A stretch of 64,000 nucleotides of DNA. It comes from JAHEFT01 sp963766195 (GTDB lineage: Bacteria > Pseudomonadota > Gammaproteobacteria > Xanthomonadales > SZUA-36). The stretch covers positions 286,176-350,175 of the forward strand of contig CAVXYY010000004.1 in assembly GCA_963766195.1 (NCBI GenBank), written 5' to 3'. This document shows positions 1-8,744 of this stretch, in pieces (position 1 is the stretch's first letter; each line of letters starts with the position of its first letter). The translations under genes and the position numbers were made by a program. The notes beneath the pieces are model-generated. The model had not been told where the DNA came from. It ran no database searches and saw nothing but the letters and a program-made list of their open reading frames with translations.

Positions 1-366
1 TGCGTAAAGTCGATAATCCGGCCGGCGTCAAAATTCACGGAGGGCCAGCAGTTCTGACTGTTGGCAACCAGGCCTTCGGTCAGCGGAACCATCGGGCGCC
101 CGGCAGGTCGGGACCCGCGCAGTTGCCTTCGCCGGTTTCCAGCAGTGCACAGGGCTCTTCTTCCCCGGCCGTGAAGATCCCGCGGGGCCGGTGGTACTTG
201 AAGCTGCGTCCGACCACCCGGACGCCGTTGGCAAGCAGGGCGGAAGCCAGGGTGTCGCCCGGGAAGCCGGCGAGTTCTCGCCATTGAACCGGAACCGGAT
301 GACCTTGCTCCGGTCGATACAGCCACCGGATTCAAGGCGATAAGGACGGCCTGGTTTTCGGATCAT
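1..366 (-). CDS. soxA: Sarcosine oxidase alpha subunit, N-terminal part (runs off window, frameshifted)
   Basis: This is the start of the large subunit of heterotetrameric sarcosine oxidase, which oxidatively demethylates sarcosine to glycine and feeds the one-carbon unit to tetrahydrofolate. The first residues read as the family's typical opening (YRLESGGCIDRSKVIRFRFN). Near base 270 the frame changes; in the next frame the family's continuation is legible (LASALLANGVRVVGRSFKYH, then a PRGIF motif), and a further break follows. The ATG overlaps the soxD stop (ATGA), so translation is coupled. The gene continues beyond base 1, where the rest of soxA and soxG are expected. The frame breaks are probably sequence errors. 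Confidence 0.85.
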
Positions 367-662
367 CGCGTATCGTTCCCTTTACCGGGCAGGGGCGTTT
401 CCGCCGGGCAGCCCATGCGGGCCACCTCGACGATTTCATGAGTTACCGTGTCGCGAACCACGTTAAACCACTGCCGGCAACCGAAGCTGTGAACCCAGCG
501 TTCCAGGTGAAGCCCTTTCAGGTTGTTGCGGTAGAACAGGTAATCCGCCCATTCCGCGTCACTGGTCCGGTCCGGAAATTCTGGCCGTAATCGAGGACTT
601 TCACCGCCGAATGAAAATTCAGAATGATCTCTCAAGCCGCAGTATGGACACTTTATTCTCAT
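363..662 (-). CDS. soxD: Sarcosine oxidase delta subunit
   Basis: A small zinc-binding subunit of heterotetrameric sarcosine oxidase. The 99-residue protein has the family's usual length and shows the N-terminal CPYCG cysteine pair, a conserved WADYLFYRNNLKGLHLERW block and the C-terminal half motif RQWFNVVRDTVTHEI. The zinc ligands are expected to be the two N-terminal cysteines plus the His and Cys around HSFGC. It sits between soxB (35 bp upstream) and soxA (4-base overlap), the standard soxBDA order. It is intact, unlike its two partners. Confidence 0.95.
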   Translation of the reverse strand: MRIKCPYCGLRDHSEFSFGGESPRLRPEFPDRTSDAEWADYLFYRNNLKGLHLERWVHSFGCRQWFNVVRDTVTHEIVEVARMGCPAETPLPGKGNDTR

Positions 663-697
663 TATTTACAGTATTTTATATTATATTATTAAAGTAA
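663..697. other. AT-only spacer between soxB and soxD
   Basis: Thirty-two of the 35 bases are A or T, in a region otherwise near 60% GC. On the minus strand, the coding strand of the operon, it contains TATAAT-like hexamers about 20-25 bases ahead of the soxD ATG. It may act as an internal promoter or an unstructured translation-initiation region for soxDA. There is no strong Shine-Dalgarno sequence in it. Confidence 0.4.
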
Positions 698-1944
698 TTA
701 ATGCGCAACGCCCGATGCCGCGCCCTCGTCAACCAGGCGACCACTTTCGAACCTGCTGAGCTGGAAGGGCTCGATCAGCGCATGCGGACGGTCATGCGCG
801 ATGGTGTAGGCAAGCGTATCGCCGCCAGCAGGTATCGCCTTGAATCCCCCCGTGCCCCAACCGGTAGAAATATAGAGGTTTTCGACCGGGGTTTTGCCAA
901 CAATCGGACTGACATCGTATGCCATGTCGCATACGCCTGCCCATTGACGCATCATGCGCAGGCGGCCCAGAAAAGGCAATAGCTCAATCAGCGCCGACAC
1001 GGACTCCTGCTGCACAGGCAGGCCGCCCCGCTGGGCATAGGAGTTGTACAGGTCCGCCCCGCCGCCGATGACCAGTTCACCCCGGTTTGACTGGCTGACG
1101 TAGGCATGAATTTTTGCGGACATCATGACAGTATCGAAGAAAGGTTTAACCGGCTCGGTCACCATGGCTTGCAACGGGATGCTGGTGATTGGAAGGCGCA
1201 GGCCGGCCATGGCCGCCAGCTGGCTGCTGTGGCCTGCCACGCACAGCGCAAAGCGGTCGCCCGAAATCGTACCCCGGTTAGTGCGCACTGCCAGCACCCG
1301 GCTGTCGGTCATGTTCATGCCGGTTACTTCGCACTGCTGGATAATATCGACACCTGACGCCGATGCCTGCCGGGCATAGGCCCAGGTGACCGCGTCATGG
1401 CGGGCCATACCGCCGCGCTCCTGGATGAAACCGCCCGCGACCGGAAAACGGCAATCCAGGTTGATTCCCGGCACCAGCGCCTTGATTTCATCCCGCGATA
1501 ACACCCGTGAGTCGATGCCGTTCATCCGGATGGCATTGGCCCAGCGACGGAACATCTCCAATTCATGCGGGCTGTTGCAAATGGAAAGGACTGCCGCGCT
1601 GGCTGAACATGACGTTGAAATTGGTGTCGCTGCGCGAGGTGTTCGAACAGCTTCAGCGAGTGTTCGTAGAATGCGCCGCTTTCCGGGTAGAAATAGTTGG
1701 ACCGGCAAACCTGTGTATTGCGTCCCGTATTGCCGCCGCCCAGGTATCCTTTCTCCAGGACCGCAACGCTGCTGATCCCTTGCTTTCCGGCCAGGTAGGC
1801 AGCCGTGGCCAGCCCGTGACCACCGGCCCCGATGACCACGACGTCATAATGACTGTTGGGTTCGGCGTCGCGCCAGGCGCGGCCCCAGCCCCGGTGACCG
1901 GAAACGGCGTTTCGCAATATCGAAATAGCGGAATATTTGCTCAT
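698..1944 (-). CDS. soxB: Sarcosine oxidase beta subunit (two frameshifts)
   Basis: This is the flavin subunit where sarcosine is oxidised. The N-terminal section carries the Rossmann FAD motif (VVVIGAGGHGLATAAYLAG) and the GGGNTGRNTQVCRSNYFYP block typical of SoxB. The frame changes near 1640 and again near 1583, after which the protein continues cleanly to the SPIVGKTPVENLYISTGWGTGG flavin-binding end, given here as two blocks (SPIVGKTPVENLY and STGWGTGG). The histidine in the ARHDAV motif is the probable covalent FMN site of this family. I start it at the ATG at 1944 because this lines up with the intact paralogue at 8745-9989. First gene of soxBDA, divergent from the peptidase gene. Confidence 0.9.
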
Positions 1945-2029
1945 ACGGGACGAGTGACGCGGCACGGCTGTTCAGCGTTCAGTGTAAACTGTCTCAATCG
2001 CTCTTACAGTGCAAAGATCAGGTTGTTCC

Positions 2030-3457
2030 ATGAAATTACTCCTTCCGAAAATCCTTTCATGCTTGTTTTTCATCGTGCTGCCGGTGTCACTTCATGCCGC
2101 CGGACAGCCAGCAACCGTGCGCGTGGACTATTACCACGGCGGCAGCGCGGATTTTGAAATGTTCAGCCTGCACCAGGTCGTGCTGGAACCTCTGCCGTGG
2201 CCGGGTCATCCGGACAAGATGCTGGACACGACAGGACGCGGCCATTTCCTGTTCCAGGTCGAAGATCCTGAAAGCGGTGAAGTGCTTTACTCGCGCGGAT
2301 TCTCGTCCATCTTCCAGGAATGGCAATCCACCGGAGAGGCGCGCGAGATGAACCGCAGCTTCCACGAATCCGTGCGGTTTCCGAAACCGGACCGGCCGGT
2401 TCTATTGCGCATCCTCAAGCGTAACGACGCGCAGGATTTCGAAAGTGTCTGGACAGCTGACATCGACACCGATGACATGCTGGTGGTTCGGGCCCATGCG
2501 CCGGCTCCCGCGCCGGTCCGGGAAATTCACATCAGTGGCGCACCGGCCGACAAGGTTGACCTGGTCCTGCTGGGCGATGGATACACTGCAGCGGAAGCGG
2601 ATAAGTTCGTCGAAGACGCCAGCCGTCTGACCCGGCGCTTGTTTACCTACTCGCCGTTCAAGGAACGGGCGAACGACTTCAACGTGTGGGCGATCAATCC
2701 CCCGGCCGCGGAATCCGGTGTAAACCGGCCCTCGAACGGAACGTTTCGATTCAGCCCTTCCGGTACAACCTACGACGCTTTCCGTGCCGAGCGCTATGTC
2801 CTTGCTTTTGATAACCTGGGCATGCGCCGCATCCTGCAGAACGTACCTTACGAATTCATCGTCGTGCTCGGGAATTCGGCAACCTACGGCGGTGGGGGCA
2901 TCTTCGGCCTTTACAGCACGGTGGCGGCGGACAGCGACTGGTCTGAATACCTGTTTGTGCATGAATTCGGACACCACTTCGCTGCATTGGCGGACGAGTA
3001 TTACACTTCCGACGCGGTTTACGAGCCAACCACGGAGCGGCCGGAACCCTGGGAACCCAATGTCACGGCCCTGCACGATCCGGCCAGTCTCAAATGGGCT
3101 TCGCTGGTGAAAGAGGGCACAGCCATACCCACCGGGTGGCCAAAGGAACAGTTCGAAGCGTTCCAGAGAGAAAACCAGGCCAGGCGCGCACAGTTCAGGG
3201 CGGAAAACCGGCCCGAATCGGAAATGAACCAGCTTTTTACCGCTGAACAGACATGGGTGAATGAATTATTCGCCGGGTACCCCGCCACCAATTCGGTGGT
3301 CGGGGCCTTCGAAGGCGCCAATTATGCGGCCACGGGCTATTACCGTTCCGAAATGAACTGCACGATGTTCACCCGGCACGACCATTTTTGCCGGGTGTGC
3401 AGCGATGCGCTGGAGGAAATGATGGATTTGTACACATCCGGGGATGCTACTCGCTGA
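2030..3457 (+). CDS. Secreted M64-family metallopeptidase
   Basis: A zinc endopeptidase of the IgA Peptidase M64 family. The ATG at 2030 gives a clear signal peptide (MKLLLPKILSCLFFIVLPVS ending near LHAA). About 150 residues of beta-rich N-terminal domain precede the catalytic domain, which opens with VDLVLLGDGYTAAE. The zinc motif HEFGH is at residues 311-315, followed by the DEYY that completes the family's extended motif. Cysteines near the C terminus (MNCTMF, HFCRVCSD) probably form disulfides. The protein is about 475 residues, complete, and probably periplasmic or exported. It lies divergently from soxB. The substrate is unknown. Confidence 0.88.
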   Translation: MKLLLPKILSCLFFIVLPVSLHAAGQPATVRVDYYHGGSADFEMFSLHQVVLEPLPWPGHPDKMLDTTGRGHFLFQVEDPESGEVLYSRGFSSIFQEWQSTGEAREMNRSFHESVRFPKPDRPVLLRILKRNDAQDFESVWTADIDTDDMLVVRAHAPAPAPVREIHISGAPADKVDLVLLGDGYTAAEADKFVEDASRLTRRLFTYSPFKERANDFNVWAINPPAAESGVNRPSNGTFRFSPSGTTYDAFRAERYVLAFDNLGMRRILQNVPYEFIVVLGNSATYGGGGIFGLYSTVAADSDWSEYLFVHEFGHHFAALADEYYTSDAVYEPTTERPEPWEPNVTALHDPASLKWASLVKEGTAIPTGWPKEQFEAFQRENQARRAQFRAENRPESEMNQLFTAEQTWVNELFAGYPATNSVVGAFEGANYAATGYYRSEMNCTMFTRHDHFCRVCSDALEEMMDLYTSGDATR

Positions 3458-3496
3458 TTTGCCGTCCTTTTACTGTCATCGAAGCGAGGAAATGAA

Positions 3497-5400
3497 ATGT
3501 TGAGCTCGAAAATTATTTTATCCCGCCGCCTGGTTTTGTTCTACACTGACCGCAGTTCTGCTGGGTGCCGGCGGCATGGCCGAAGCGCAGAAAACCGTCA
3601 AGCCGGTATTGCATGGCAAGCACTGGGTGGCGGTTACCGGCAAGCCGTTGGCGGCGACCGCCGGTGGTATGACTTTCATGCGCGGCGGCAACGCGGTCGA
3701 TGCCGCCTGCGCCATGCTGGCGGCCACGTCCACCATGTGGGACACGCTGGGCTGGGGTGGCGAGACCCAGGCCCTGATCTACAACCCGCACACCGGTGAG
3801 GTCAAGGGTATCAATGCACTGGGCGTTGCCCCCACCGGGGCCACGGCAGAGTTTTTCCGCAGCCAGGGCATGCTGTATCCACCCGAGTTCGGGCCGCTGG
3901 CGGCAGTGACTCCCGGCACGCCGGGCGGGCTGATGGTGATGTTGGCGGAATACGGAACGCTCAGCCTGGCCGAGGTGTTGGCCCCGGCCATGCAGATGGC
4001 TGAAGGTTATCCGATTGAGCAGGCGCAGGCCGACAACATCGAGAGACGCCGGGATGTGCTGCAACAGTGGTCTTATTCACAAAACGTCTTCCTGCCTCAC
4101 CTGGATGAAAACGACAGCAAAAAGCGGGCGGCGCCCGATGCAGGCGAGATTTTCCGCCAGCCTGACCTGCTGGCTACGCTGCAGAAACTGGTCGATGCCG
4201 AGGCGGCGGCACTGGCTGCCGGAAAATCGCGGCATGAGGCCATTCTTGCTGCCTACGAGCGCTTCTACCGGGGTGATATCGCCGCGGAAATCGTCCGCAG
4301 CTCGGCCGAGTACGGCGGACTGATCACGCTGGAAGACCTGGACCGGTGGCAGGTTCATATCGAAGAACCGGTCACCACCAACTACAAGGGGATTGACGTC
4401 TACAAGCTCACCACCTGGACCCAGGGACCGGTGTTGCTGCAGACGCTGAACCTGCTTGAACCGCTTGATCTTGAAAGGCATGGGATACAACAGCGTGAAC
4501 TATATCCATGCGCTTTACCAGGCCATGAATCTGTCCTTCGCCGACCGCGATTTCTACTATGGCGACCCGTCCGTTCCACCGGTCGAGCCGATCGCCGGCC
4601 TGCTGTCGAAAGATTATGCCGGGCAGCGCCGCACCCAGATCGACTGGGAGCGAAACAATCCCGATACCAGGCCGGGTGACCCGTATCCCTTCCAGGGTGG
4701 CACGAACCCTTACCCGGATCTGCTGAAAAAATGGACCCCGATTCCGCCCAAGGCCGATGCGCTGGGTGAGGCCGGGTTCCAGCAGTCGCTGCTGATGAGC
4801 CACGACGAGGGTTTCAGGGCCGGAACCACGTCCATCCAGGCCGCCGACGCCGAGGGCTGGGTGGTGTCGGTTACTCCGAGCGGCGGCTGGATCCCGGCTT
4901 TCATCGCCGGCAGCACCGGCATAGGCCTCAGTCAGCGCATGCAGAGCTTCGTCCTGGATGAGGCGCTCAATCCGTTCAACGTGGTCCACCCGGGCCAGCA
5001 GCCGCGGGTCACGCTGACCCCCAGCCTGGCCCTGAAGGACGGTAAACCGCTGATGGCCTTTTCCGTGCAGGGCGGTGACACCCAGGATCAGAACCTGTTG
5101 CAGTTTTTCCTGAACGTGGTCGAATTCAACATGAACGTTCAACAGGCCGTGGAAGCCCACAATTTCACCAGCTTCCAGATGCAAAGCTCGTTCGGCGACC
5201 ACCAGTCTGAACCCGGAAGGCTGCAGCTCACCTACCAGGTGCCGGAATGGGTCCGCAGTGAACTGGGGCGCATGGGATACAGCGTGGAAACCGTTGAACG
5301 TACCTACAGCCCGGTCACGGCCATCTGGTTCGACCGCGCAAACGGCACCATGTGGGGCGGGGCCAGCGAGCAGGGTGATGATTACGGGCTGGCGTGGTAG
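3497..5400 (+). CDS. ggt: Gamma-glutamyltransferase family protein (two frameshifts)
   Basis: An N-terminal-nucleophile hydrolase that cleaves gamma-glutamyl amides such as glutathione in the periplasm. The large-subunit part reads from about 3576 to 4470 (GGMTFMRGGNAVDAACAM; AAVTPGTPGGLMVMLAEYG). After a frame change near 4475 the small subunit follows to a stop at 5400. The autoprocessing threonine should be one of the two in AGTTSIQAADAEG. Upstream of the long frame, a start at 3497 plus one indel near 3537 gives a normal signal peptide (MLSSKIILSRRLVL then TLTAVLLGAGGMAEAQ), so I place the gene start there. The small subunit is of the GGT-like acylase subgroup rather than classical E. coli Ggt; substrate uncertain. 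Confidence 0.85.
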
Positions 5401-5417
5401 CCCGCGTCAGATCGTTT

Positions 5418-6074
5418 CTAGCCAGCGGGTAAGACGTAAAAATACACCGCCACGAAATGGCAAATGCTGCCGCCCAGAACAAACAGGTGAAAGATGGCGT
5501 GGTTGAGCGGAATTTTACTGATGCTGTAGATCACCGCGCCCAGCGTATACGACAGGCCGCCCGCCACCAGCCAGTACAGCCCTGCCTCGGGCAGGCTGGC
5601 GATCAGCGGCTTTACTGCAAAGATGATGATCCACCCCATGAACACGTACATCAGCGTGGATAGCAGATCGAACCGCCCGGTGAAATGCAGCTTGAGATAA
5701 ATGCCTGTGGCAGCGAAACCCCAGCTTACCGCAAAGATCACCCAGCCGACCGTTCCGTTAAGAGTAATCAGGCTGAACGGTGTATAGGTTCCCGCGATCA
5801 GGATATAAATGGTGGCGTGATCAATGATTCGCAGCCGGATTCTCGATTCCGGCCGGGTAGCGCTGTGGTAGACGGTTGACGCCGCATAAAGGGCTACCAG
5901 GCTGGCGCCGAAAATACAGACGCTGACGATATGCCAGGCATTCCCGTACAGGCTGGCGCGCACCGCCATGAGCACGCAGGCGACCAGGCTCAGAAACAGC
6001 CCGATAGCATGAGATCCGATGTTTATCTTTTCTTCAAGCGGTGAATAAAGCTTGATTTTATGGCTTTCAGTCAT
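5418..6074 (-). CDS. Hemolysin III / PAQR-family membrane protein
   Basis: A 218-residue, seven-helix inner-membrane protein of the HlyIII/YqfA (PAQR-like) family. Conserved features are the SLVA...YAASTVYHS block, the IDHATIYILIAGTYTPF motif and the C-terminal HAIFHLFVLGGSICHF with its paired histidines, which in the family bind a metal. The ATG at 6074 is preferred over upstream in-frame codons because it gives the standard family start with hydrophilic N terminus (MTESHKIKLYS). It ends 18 bases from the gamma-glutamyltransferase stop (convergent). The physiological role of bacterial members is poorly known. Confidence 0.88.
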   Translation of the reverse strand: MTESHKIKLYSPLEEKINIGSHAIGLFLSLVACVLMAVRASLYGNAWHIVSVCIFGASLVALYAASTVYHSATRPESRIRLRIIDHATIYILIAGTYTPFSLITLNGTVGWVIFAVSWGFAATGIYLKLHFTGRFDLLSTLMYVFMGWIIIFAVKPLIASLPEAGLYWLVAGGLSYTLGAVIYSISKIPLNHAIFHLFVLGGSICHFVAVYFYVLPAG

Positions 6075-6091
6075 GCGTCCGGGTTTTCTGT

Positions 6092-7309
6092 TCAGGCGGT
6101 TTCCGGGGACAGCCACTGAAGGATTTGATCGTTCACGGCGGGGCTGTTCAACAACCCCATGTGGCCGGTGCGCCAGGCAATCCACTGCGATGATTCCGAA
6201 AAATCCAGGTTTCTGGATGGCTCATCGTGCTGACCAAGCGCACTTCGCAGGGGCACCAATCCATCCCCCACCAGTCGGTCCGACAGGATGCCGCGTTTTT
6301 CAGCCATGGTGGCGGCCACGGTGAAGCAATTCACCGCCACGGGTAGCGGCACGGCTTGCCGGCGATCCGGCTGAAGGTCAAAACGGTCCTGACCGTGCCA
6401 GTCCTGATCCAGCAGGTTGCCGTAGCGAAGATCGGTAATGCCGGCGCTGCGCAGTTTTCCCAGCGCGCTGAACGGCCTTGTGTGAGGTATCTTTTCGAGG
6501 ATGATGTCCAGCCAGTTGCCGGCCCGCTCCAGCGGTGCGCCATGATGAGGAGTGCCCAGGAAGACGATGTTTTTCAATTGCCGTGGCCACAGCAGGCCTT
6601 GCTGTTGCGCCTGGTGCAGCGCGCTCCGCATCACCAGGCCTCCCATGCTGTGCGCAACAACGCTCAATTCTTCGACCGGTTCCGGCCAGTTGTTGAGCAA
6701 ATCCTCCAGTTGCACGGCAAGTGCCTGACCGTTGCGGGAAATATGCAAGCCGGAGTTGTAGCGCAGGTAAACCGGGCAGTAGCCCAGGGCGGATGCCAGC
6801 AACGCTCCCGGTTCAGCCAGGTTATTGCTGTTCCGGGCGTGTTGCTGCAAATCGCTCAGGCACAGGCCGTGGATCAGCAGCAGGACCTTGCCGGAAGAGC
6901 CTGGCTCGATGAGCGGCATTTGCTGGCCGGGCGCCAACTCGCGGTAACGAAACGCCATTGGAATCGCAAAAGGATTATTCTCCTCGACCAGGCGGTCGCC
7001 CATGACGCCATTCAATATGGACAGAAAAGTTTCTCCGCGCGGCGTTCGGGAAAGGTTGTTTCCGTCGGCCTCAAACACTGATTCCAGCAGCGAAATCACG
7101 GTGTTCGCGCTTTTGCCGGTCACCCGCGTGATGTCATGCACCAGGCGGTATACGGCCCCGGTGACACCGCGGGTTTTTCCCGGTGTTTTCCCTCCCGGAA
7201 CTCCCAGCCTGTCCCAGACTGACTGGTGCACGCCTTCCACGATCCGGGTGACCCCGGTGGTTGCCTGGGTGGCGAGTTGCACCGCGCCGCGTATATCAGA
7301 AATTCTCAT
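6092..7309 (-). CDS. Alpha/beta-hydrolase, lipase/PGAP1-like
   Basis: A 405-residue cytoplasmic-looking esterase/lipase. Residues about 1-140 form a helical N-terminal region unlike common lipases. The hydrolase core begins at VLLLIHGLCLSD (oxyanion region), with the nucleophile serine in VVAHSMGGLVMRSALH and a conserved FLGTPHHGAPLERAG typical of the PGAP1/triacylglycerol lipase group. A C-terminal histidine in RTGHMGLL probably completes the triad. No signal peptide is seen. It starts six bases after the dbpA stop, so it is probably co-transcribed with dbpA. Natural substrate unknown. Confidence 0.8.
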   Translation of the reverse strand: MRISDIRGAVQLATQATTGVTRIVEGVHQSVWDRLGVPGGKTPGKTRGVTGAVYRLVHDITRVTGKSANTVISLLESVFEADGNNLSRTPRGETFLSILNGVMGDRLVEENNPFAIPMAFRYRELAPGQQMPLIEPGSSGKVLLLIHGLCLSDLQQHARNSNNLAEPGALLASALGYCPVYLRYNSGLHISRNGQALAVQLEDLLNNWPEPVEELSVVAHSMGGLVMRSALHQAQQQGLLWPRQLKNIVFLGTPHHGAPLERAGNWLDIILEKIPHTRPFSALGKLRSAGITDLRYGNLLDQDWHGQDRFDLQPDRRQAVPLPVAVNCFTVAATMAEKRGILSDRLVGDGLVPLRSALGQHDEPSRNLDFSESSQWIAWRTGHMGLLNSPAVNDQILQWLSPETA

Positions 7310-7315
7310 CAGACC

Positions 7316-8698
7316 CTAAATTCTCCTGGCCCGGAAAGACCGGCCCTTCAATTTGCCTTCGACCAGCTTTTTCAGCGCAGGCTTTGCTGCGTCACGGCTG
7401 ACCGCGACATATGCGCAATTATCGAAAATATCAATCTTGCCGACCTGTTTACCGGCGATGCCCTCAGTGCCGGTCAAAGCGCCAAGGATGTCGCCCGGCC
7501 GGACTTTCTGCTTTTTTCCGCCGTCTATCTGCAGGGTCACCATGGCCGGCTTGTAGCCCGGTTTTTCCAACAGACTGTATGGGGGCAGGGGCTCGGTTTC
7601 GATCGGCTGGCCCAGGTATTCCCCCAACCGCTCCGCCCGGAAGGATTCCTTTTCGCTGAACAAGGTGAAGGCCATGCCCTTTTTTCCTGCCCGGCCGGTA
7701 CGCCCGATCCGGTGCACATGAACTTCCGGATCCCGGGCGATGTGGTAATTGATCACGGCGTCGAGGTCGTCGATATCCAGGCCGCGGGCCGCGACGTCAG
7801 TGGCCACCAGGATGGAGGCGCTCTTGTTTGCAAAGCGCACCAGCGCCTGGTCCCTGGCCCTTTGCTCCAGGTCCCCGTGCAGGGCGATTGCATTGAATCC
7901 ATGGCTGCGCAGTTCATCAGCCACTTCTTCGGTTTCCACCTTTGTATTGCAGAAGACCAGTGCGGAACCGGGGCGGAATTTCAAGAGCAATAACCGCAGA
8001 GCCGCCATCCGGTGCTTGTTGAGCTCAAAGCTGTAGAAATGCTGCCGGATGCTGGCGCTGTCGTGGGTGGTGTCGACCGTAACGGTTACCGGGTTTTTCA
8101 TCCCCCGTTTGGCCAGGTCGCGGATCTGGTCCGGGTAAGTCGCGCTGAACAACAGGGTTTGGCGCCTGGCCGGAACCCGGGCCAGGATCGCGTCCAGGGA
8201 CTGCTGGAAACCCATGTCCAGCATTCGGTCGGCTTCATCCAGCACCAGCAGGTTGACGTGGCTGAGATCGAGGGTTTTTTTCCGCAAATGATCCTCGATA
8301 CGGCCCGGAGTTCCCACGACAATGTGCGCCCCGTGTTCGAGCGAACCGATTTGGGGACCGATCGGCATTCCGCCGCACAGGTTCAGAATCTTGATGTTGT
8401 GAACGGCGCGGCCGAGTCTTCTGAGTTCTTTCGCCACCTGGTCGGCCAGTTCCCGGGTCGGGCAAAGCACCAGCGACTGCACGCGAAAAACGCTGACGTC
8501 GAGTTTTTGCAGCAAGCCGAGGCCGAAGGCCGCGGTCTTGCCCGAGCCGGTCCTGGCCTGGGCGATGACGTCTTTGCCTTCAAGGATCGGGGGCAGGGCG
8601 CGGGCCTGGACAGGCGTCATCGTGTCATAACCCAGGGACGCCAGGTTATCCAGCAATTCCGGGACCAGCCGGGTGGAAGAAAAATCAGAAGCGTTCAA
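7316..8698 (-). CDS. dbpA: ATP-dependent RNA helicase DbpA
   Basis: A DEAD-box helicase acting late in 50S ribosome assembly, stimulated by hairpin 92 of 23S rRNA. The 460-residue protein has the Q motif region, motif I ARTGSGKT, PTRELA, DEAD (LLVLDEADRMLDMGF), SAT, and HRIGRTGRAG, followed by the short DbpA RNA-binding domain (VTLQIDGGKKQKVRPGDILG to the basic end KLKGRSFRARRI). The C-terminal domain separates it from RhlB/RhlE. The start codon appears to be TTG at 8698, with an AGG sequence upstream. The lipase-like gene follows closely. Confidence 0.93.
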   Translation of the reverse strand: MNASDFSSTRLVPELLDNLASLGYDTMTPVQARALPPILEGKDVIAQARTGSGKTAAFGLGLLQKLDVSVFRVQSLVLCPTRELADQVAKELRRLGRAVHNIKILNLCGGMPIGPQIGSLEHGAHIVVGTPGRIEDHLRKKTLDLSHVNLLVLDEADRMLDMGFQQSLDAILARVPARRQTLLFSATYPDQIRDLAKRGMKNPVTVTVDTTHDSASIRQHFYSFELNKHRMAALRLLLLKFRPGSALVFCNTKVETEEVADELRSHGFNAIALHGDLEQRARDQALVRFANKSASILVATDVAARGLDIDDLDAVINYHIARDPEVHVHRIGRTGRAGKKGMAFTLFSEKESFRAERLGEYLGQPIETEPLPPYSLLEKPGYKPAMVTLQIDGGKKQKVRPGDILGALTGTEGIAGKQVGKIDIFDNCAYVAVSRDAAKPALKKLVEGKLKGRSFRARRI

Positions 8699-8699
8699 T

Positions 8700-8717
8700 T
8701 AGGGCCTGCTAACACTA
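8700..8717 (+). repeat. 18-nt repeat, copy 1
   Basis: The sequence TAGGGCCTGCTAACACTA lies just upstream of the dbpA start. It matches 16 of 18 bases of a sequence on the opposite strand at 22060-22077, which overlaps the stop codon of another gene. The function is unknown; it may be a terminal repeat remnant or a small dispersed repeat. Confidence 0.35.
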
Positions 8718-8744
8718 CTTGCATCATCACTTTAAAAATCCTGT

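Noticed and set aside
1507..2157. Open frame opposite soxB and overlapping the peptidase start
   Set aside because: It is the reverse of a conserved flavoprotein gene and overlaps a real signal peptide; no family resemblance.
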